From T1SED10-198M sp003554345 [NCBI: Candidatus Sumerlaeota bacterium] (GTDB taxonomy: Bacteria; Sumerlaeota; T1SED10-198M), in assembly GCA_003554345.1 (NCBI GenBank), contig PWGE01000251.1:1-5465 (forward strand): 5,465 nt of DNA, in the 5' to 3' direction. This document shows positions 5,370 through 5,465 of this stretch, in pieces. Numbering within the stretch: position 1 is the stretch's first letter; each line of letters starts with the position of its first letter. A program made the position numbers and the translations under genes. Below the pieces are notes generated by a model. That model did not search any database. It was not told the origin of the DNA and saw nothing but the letters and a program-made list of their open reading frames with translations.

Positions 5370-5446
5370 GGGCAGACCTGTGTGTCTGCCCGGTATTTAT
5401 CTCCCCGGATCATTCCATTCGTAGAAGCAGACCTGTGTGCCTGCCC
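5370..5446 (+). repeat. Pair of palindromic repeats (GCAGACCTGTGTG type)
   Basis: The first copy (5370-5391) is a perfect 8-bp stem GGGCAGAC / GTCTGCCC around a 6-nt loop CTGTGT. The second copy (5427-5446) repeats 5372-5391 with one change in 20 (T to C), which leaves a single mismatch in its stem. The copies start 55 bp apart in the same orientation. This is the form of a REP-like dispersed palindrome family, and further copies could lie beyond the window edge. GCAGACCTGC at 189-198 shares nine bases but is probably unrelated. Confidence 0.75.
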
Positions 5447-5465
5447 TGCTAAATGGTAAACCAGC

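Noticed and set aside
5059-5452. Two overlapping plus-strand frames after mscS (5059-5292 and 5249-5452)
   Set aside because: They run through repeat arrays and palindromes, are rich in Cys, Ser and Gly without domain pattern, and lack convincing ribosome binding sites.

Overview
The window holds five confident protein genes and about 1.5 kb of intergenic DNA rich in small repeats and hairpins. Base composition is moderate to slightly AT-rich, and several ribosome binding sites are of the AGGAGG type. The two-subunit iron-sulfur L-serine dehydratase suggests a mesophilic anaerobe or facultative anaerobe. The MscS protein and the 9-bp periodic intergenic repeats would suit a deltaproteobacterium (Desulfobacterota), but the split serine dehydratase is best known from Firmicutes. 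No rRNA or other phylogenetic marker is present, so this placement is only a weak inference.

Four genes lie on the minus strand and read leftward in this order: a monovalent cation:proton antiporter (3726 to 2545), the serine dehydratase beta subunit sdaAB (2369 to 1674), the alpha subunit sdaAA (1677 to 808), and a stand-alone response-regulator receiver protein (783 to 403). sdaAB and sdaAA overlap by ATGA, and the receiver gene starts 24 bp after sdaAA with a good Shine-Dalgarno and a TTG start. These three are very probably one operon. The antiporter is separated from sdaAB by 175 bp, which contain a perfect 12-bp long-range inverted repeat ending in a T-run and a TATAAT box only 8 nt before the sdaAB ATG. 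sdaAB therefore probably has its own, possibly leaderless, transcript. A mechanosensitive channel gene of the MscS family (4165 to 4977) reads rightward from a 438-bp divergent intergenic region shared with the antiporter.

Functionally, the serine dehydratase converts L-serine to pyruvate and ammonia. The antiporter handles Na+ or K+ against protons, and MscS vents solutes on osmotic downshock. The two flanking membrane genes fit ion and turgor homeostasis, but a link with serine catabolism is only suggested by position. The receiver protein has an intact phosphorylation site and no output domain, so it presumably acts by protein-protein contact; its partner kinase is not in the window.

The ends of the window (1-402 and 4978-5465) have no convincing gene. 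They contain two copies, in opposite orientation, of a 9-bp-periodic repeat array (256-300 and 5147-5191), a CCGCC hairpin, a long-range inverted repeat ending in a terminator-like T-run (5189-5322), and two copies of a 20-bp palindromic repeat (5370-5446). I found no CRISPR array, tRNA, rRNA, complete insertion sequence or clear new multi-gene system. The most unusual material is the repeats and the structured intergenic regions.
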